From assembly GCA_023512225.1 (NCBI GenBank), contig JAIMAA010000003.1:1-41380 (forward strand): a stretch of 41,380 nt of DNA, written 5' to 3'. The notes under the pieces are model-generated. The model made no database searches. It was not told the origin of the DNA and saw only the letters and a program-made list of their open reading frames with translations. Of the stretch, positions 38,622 through 41,380 are shown in pieces (within the stretch, counting starts at the first letter, position 1; the number at the start of each line of letters is the position of its first letter). The position numbers and the translations under genes are program-made. Source of the DNA: Candidatus Bathyarchaeota archaeon. GTDB taxonomy: Archaea > Thermoproteota > Bathyarchaeia > Bathyarchaeales > Bathycorpusculaceae.

Positions 38622-41380
38622 TTGGATAGGTTTCCGAAGGAAGAATACAGTCTTCCGTTCTTTAGGGAAGAAGGCTACGTTAGGAAACTGTGTCCTAACT
38701 GTGGCAAATATTTCTGGACGCAAAATCCAGAACAGAAAACTTGTGGTGAAGCAACTCCTGAAGGTTGCGCCTTTTACACTTTCATAGATGACCCGCCAAC
38801 CAAAAATGGATACGACTTACGCAAGATGCGGGAGGCGTTTTTGTCATTTTTCGAGAAAAACGGGCATGCCCGTATAAGACCTTACCCGGTTGTTGCGAGG
38901 TGGCGAGACGACATTTATCTTACGCATGCGAGCATAATTGATTTTCAGCCGTATGTCACTGACGGAATTGCACCACCACCAGCGAATCCGCTTGTGATTT
39001 CTCAGCCGTGCATTCGCATGGTTGACATTGCAAATACTGGACCAACATTTGGTAGGCATTTAACAATTTTTGAGATGGGTGGGGCACACGCTTTTAATTA
39101 TCCTGATAAGGAGGTTTATTGGAAAGACCAAACGGTGCGTTATCATCATGAGTGGGTAACTAAGGATTTGGGTGTGAAGTCTGAGGAGATAAATTATAAG
39201 GAAGAGGTTTGGTCCGGCGGCGGAAACGCGGGTCCGTGTGTTGAGTCTATCATTCGAGGGTTAGAGGTTGCCACGCTTGTTTTCATGCAGTTCAAAGTTG
39301 TCAACGGCGAGTTTTTTCGGTTGCCAATAAAGACGGTTGACACGGGCTATGGTATTGACCGCTACACTTGGCTTTCTCAAGGTGTGCCAAGCGCTTTTCA
39401 CGCAGTTTACGGCGAGTTGCTTGACAAAATTTTCAACATGGCTGGAATAACCGAAATTGACAGTAAATTATTGAAGAAAGTAGCTGCGGCTTCGGGCATG
39501 GTTTGTCTGGATAAGACAGCGAACAGAATGGAAGTTAGAAGGAAAGTGGCGGAACATGTTGGGGTGAATGTTGATAAGCTGGATGCGTTTCTTGTTCCAA
39601 TTGAAAATGCCTTCGCAGTTGCGGACCACACGAAATGCTTAAGTTTTATACTTTCTGAGGGCGTTGTTCCATCGAACATTCAAGAGGGATATTTGGCTAG
39701 GCTGCTTTTCCGTAGAATTTATCGATTGTTAAAGATGCTTGATATTACTGACAAGTTATACGATATAATGGATATGCAGATTAATCTTTGGTCAAAGGAT
39801 TTTCCGCATCTTAAGGAAATGCGAGACGAAATAATGGAGATACTCAATGCGGAAGAGGAAAAATTCAATGAGACAATCAAAAGGGGTGAGGGACTGGTTA
39901 AAAGAATTTCCAGCGAATTGAAAGCCAAAAAGAAACGTGAAATTCCAGTTGAAACTTTAACAGAGCTTTACGATTCTCATGGGCTTCCGCCAGAAATAGT
40001 CAAACAAGTTGCGGAAAACGAGGGTTTGAAAGCGGATATTCCTGAAAACTTCTACGCTTTAATTGCGCAGAAGCACATGCAAGCAGAAAAACTGGTGGAA
40101 GAGGAGGCTAAGCCGGAAGAGCGACTGGAAAGTGCGGTATCTAATCTTCCTGAGACGAAGGCGTTGTTCTATCAAGACTCTTACATGAGGGAATTTGAGG
40201 CAAAAGTTGTCAAAGTAATAGATGAGAATTATGTTGTTCTTGACAAGACATGTTTCTATCCTGAAGGCGGAGGGCAACCGGCTGATGCTGGGCATTTGGT
40301 ATACGATAGCAGGAGAGTTAAGGTTGTTGATGTCAAAAAGGTTGGTAGAGTGATTGTTCACAAAATTGAGGGCGTCATGGTTCCGCTAACGCAAGGCATG
40401 ACTGTTAAGGGTTTAATTGACTGGAACAAACGTTACAGCCTCATGAAAGCTCATACGGCGACGCACTTAATTAATGGCGCTGCACGACGCGTGTTGGGAC
40501 AGCATGTTTGGCAGTTTGGAACACAGAAAGGCGTCGAAAGTTCTAGACTGGACATTTCACATTATCGCAGACTCACACCGGAGGAAGTTCATAAAATAGA
40601 GACTTTGGCGAATCAGGCGATTCTGCAGAACATGACTGTTACGACTGCTTGGATGCCGAGAAGCGAGGCTGAAAGCCGTTACGGTTTTAGGCTTTATCAG
40701 GGCGGAGCGGTTCCGGGTAAAGAAATTCGTGTTGTGGCGACTGGCGATTGGGATGTTGAAGCGTGTGCGGGAACGCATTTGAAAAGCACTGGCGAGATTG
40801 GTTTCATAAAAATAATTCACACGGAACGAGTACAGGACGGCGTTGAAAGGCTTGTTTATTCTGTTGGAATTCCCGCTTTGAAAGCAGTGCAGGAAAACGA
40901 GAAGTTGTTGTGGCGGGTTTCGGAGATTTTGAATGCCCCTTTAGAGAAGTTGGATAAAACAGCGGAAAGACTTGTTAAAGAATTGAAGGAAGCGAATGCG
41001 GAAAGAAGAAAACTCATAAAGGAACTGGCGGAACGTGAAAGCGCTGGCTTAGGAGCAGGAAAGGCTGAAGAAGTTAAAGAAATAAGCGGGTTAAAGCTTG
41101 TTTTTCGCGATTTTAAGGAGGAAATTGATGTTGACCGCATGGTTCAGACGGCAAGCGAAATGATAAAAAGAGACGATGCGACAGTCGCGATATTTTATGG
41201 TTCGAATGGAAAGAATGCACGGATAATGGTTATGGCTGGAAAAACCGCATTGGATAAGGGTGTTAACGCGGGCGAAATAGTACGCGAAGCTTCTGCAATT
41301 ATTGGCGGCGGAGGCGGAGGAAAACCCAACTTCGCCCAAGGCGGAGGAACAAAAACAGAACAATTGCCAGAAGCAACAAA
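38622..41380 (+). CDS. alaS: Alanyl-tRNA synthetase (3' end cut by window)
   Basis: At least 919 codons, open to the window end, so only the last few residues are missing. The archaeal-type N-terminal extension with a zinc site (KLCPNCGKYFW and QKTCGEAT, residues ~24-48) comes first. Then follow the class II catalytic core (FLSFFEKNGHARIRPYPVVA and ISQPCIRMVDIANTGPTFGR), the helical tRNA domain, the editing domain with zinc ligands KAHTATH and CAGTH (ACAGTHLKSTGEIG), and the C-terminal DHHA1-like domain ending near IIGGGGGGKPNFAQGGGTKT. Every expected domain is visible. The TTG at 38622 fits a leaderless promoter (TATA at 38591). It follows the FUN14 gene on the same strand. Confidence 0.96.
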   Translation, partial: MDRFPKEEYSLPFFREEGYVRKLCPNCGKYFWTQNPEQKTCGEATPEGCAFYTFIDDPPTKNGYDLRKMREAFLSFFEKNGHARIRPYPVVARWRDDIYLTHASIIDFQPYVTDGIAPPPANPLVISQPCIRMVDIANTGPTFGRHLTIFEMGGAHAFNYPDKEVYWKDQTVRYHHEWVTKDLGVKSEEINYKEEVWSGGGNAGPCVESIIRGLEVATLVFMQFKVVNGEFFRLPIKTVDTGYGIDRYTWLSQGVPSAFHAVYGELLDKIFNMAGITEIDSKLLKKVAAASGMVCLDKTANRMEVRRKVAEHVGVNVDKLDAFLVPIENAFAVADHTKCLSFILSEGVVPSNIQEGYLARLLFRRIYRLLKMLDITDKLYDIMDMQINLWSKDFPHLKEMRDEIMEILNAEEEKFNETIKRGEGLVKRISSELKAKKKREIPVETLTELYDSHGLPPEIVKQVAENEGLKADIPENFYALIAQKHMQAEKLVEEEAKPEERLESAVSNLPETKALFYQDSYMREFEAKVVKVIDENYVVLDKTCFYPEGGGQPADAGHLVYDSRRVKVVDVKKVGRVIVHKIEGVMVPLTQGMTVKGLIDWNKRYSLMKAHTATHLINGAARRVLGQHVWQFGTQKGVESSRLDISHYRRLTPEEVHKIETLANQAILQNMTVTTAWMPRSEAESRYGFRLYQGGAVPGKEIRVVATGDWDVEACAGTHLKSTGEIGFIKIIHTERVQDGVERLVYSVGIPALKAVQENEKLLWRVSEILNAPLEKLDKTAERLVKELKEANAERRKLIKELAERESAGLGAGKAEEVKEISGLKLVFRDFKEEIDVDRMVQTASEMIKRDDATVAIFYGSNGKNARIMVMAGKTALDKGVNAGEIVREASAIIGGGGGGKPNFAQGGGTKTEQLPEAT

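Overview
The window is archaeal chromosome, most likely from a TACK-lineage organism of the Bathyarchaeia type. The evidence is an exosome/proteasome/SBDS operon, family B polymerase, AglB-type oligosaccharyltransferase, KEOPS Pcc1, prefoldin, TiaS, archaeal AlaRS, a TackOD1-type zinc protein, Tad-like archaeal pili, frequent GTG/TTG starts and Shine-Dalgarno sequences matching GGAGGTGA. The exact taxon is inferred, not proven. The DNA is AT-rich and densely coded. I saw no rRNA, tRNA, CRISPR array or intact insertion sequence.

Layout. 1-1721: end of an N-glycosylation oligosaccharyltransferase (aglB) and a GPT/AglH-like sugar-phosphate transferase. 1.9-3.1 kb: SecB-like protein and a QueT-type ECF substrate-binding subunit behind a structured leader. 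3.1-10.7 kb: PolB, a catalytic-core-only ThrRS, an RsmB/NSUN-type m5C methyltransferase, a SAM methyltransferase and agmatinase. 10.8-14.6 kb: membrane proteins and tandem moeA paralogues. 14.7-21.7 kb: a tiny Cys-rich protein, a TackOD1-like protein, and a pilus operon (tadA, two tadB/C-like genes, two pilin-like proteins) running on the minus strand. 21.8-25.3 kb: a small ORF interrupted by UGA, a previously uncalled 25-residue eL41 ribosomal protein gene lacking a standard start codon, hxlB, and the ECF energising module (ecfT-ecfA-ecfA).

25.3-31.5 kb (minus): DHH phosphoesterase, DUF3194, prefoldin beta, Pcc1, eL43, Rrp42, Rrp41, Rrp4, SBDS and proteasome alpha, i.e. the conserved archaeal RNA/protein turnover superoperon. 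31.5-32.1 kb is a scar with an integrase-tail-like fragment and another broken ORF. 32.1-36.1 kb (minus): macro domain, LysE exporter, a membrane protein, Tsr3 and the NAD(P)HX repair enzyme. 36.2-41.4 kb: Lrp-like sensor domain, TiaS, small membrane proteins (FUN14) and AlaRS, cut by the window end.

Links between genes: AglB and the GPT enzyme could glycosylate the sequon-rich pilins encoded at 16-18 kb; the ECF A/A/T module probably serves the distant QueT S component; agmatinase and TiaS both act on agmatine. The strongest unexpected items are the eL41 gene with an apparent AUC start, the queT leader with two alternative hairpins, and several genes whose Shine-Dalgarno sequence is not followed by a normal start codon.
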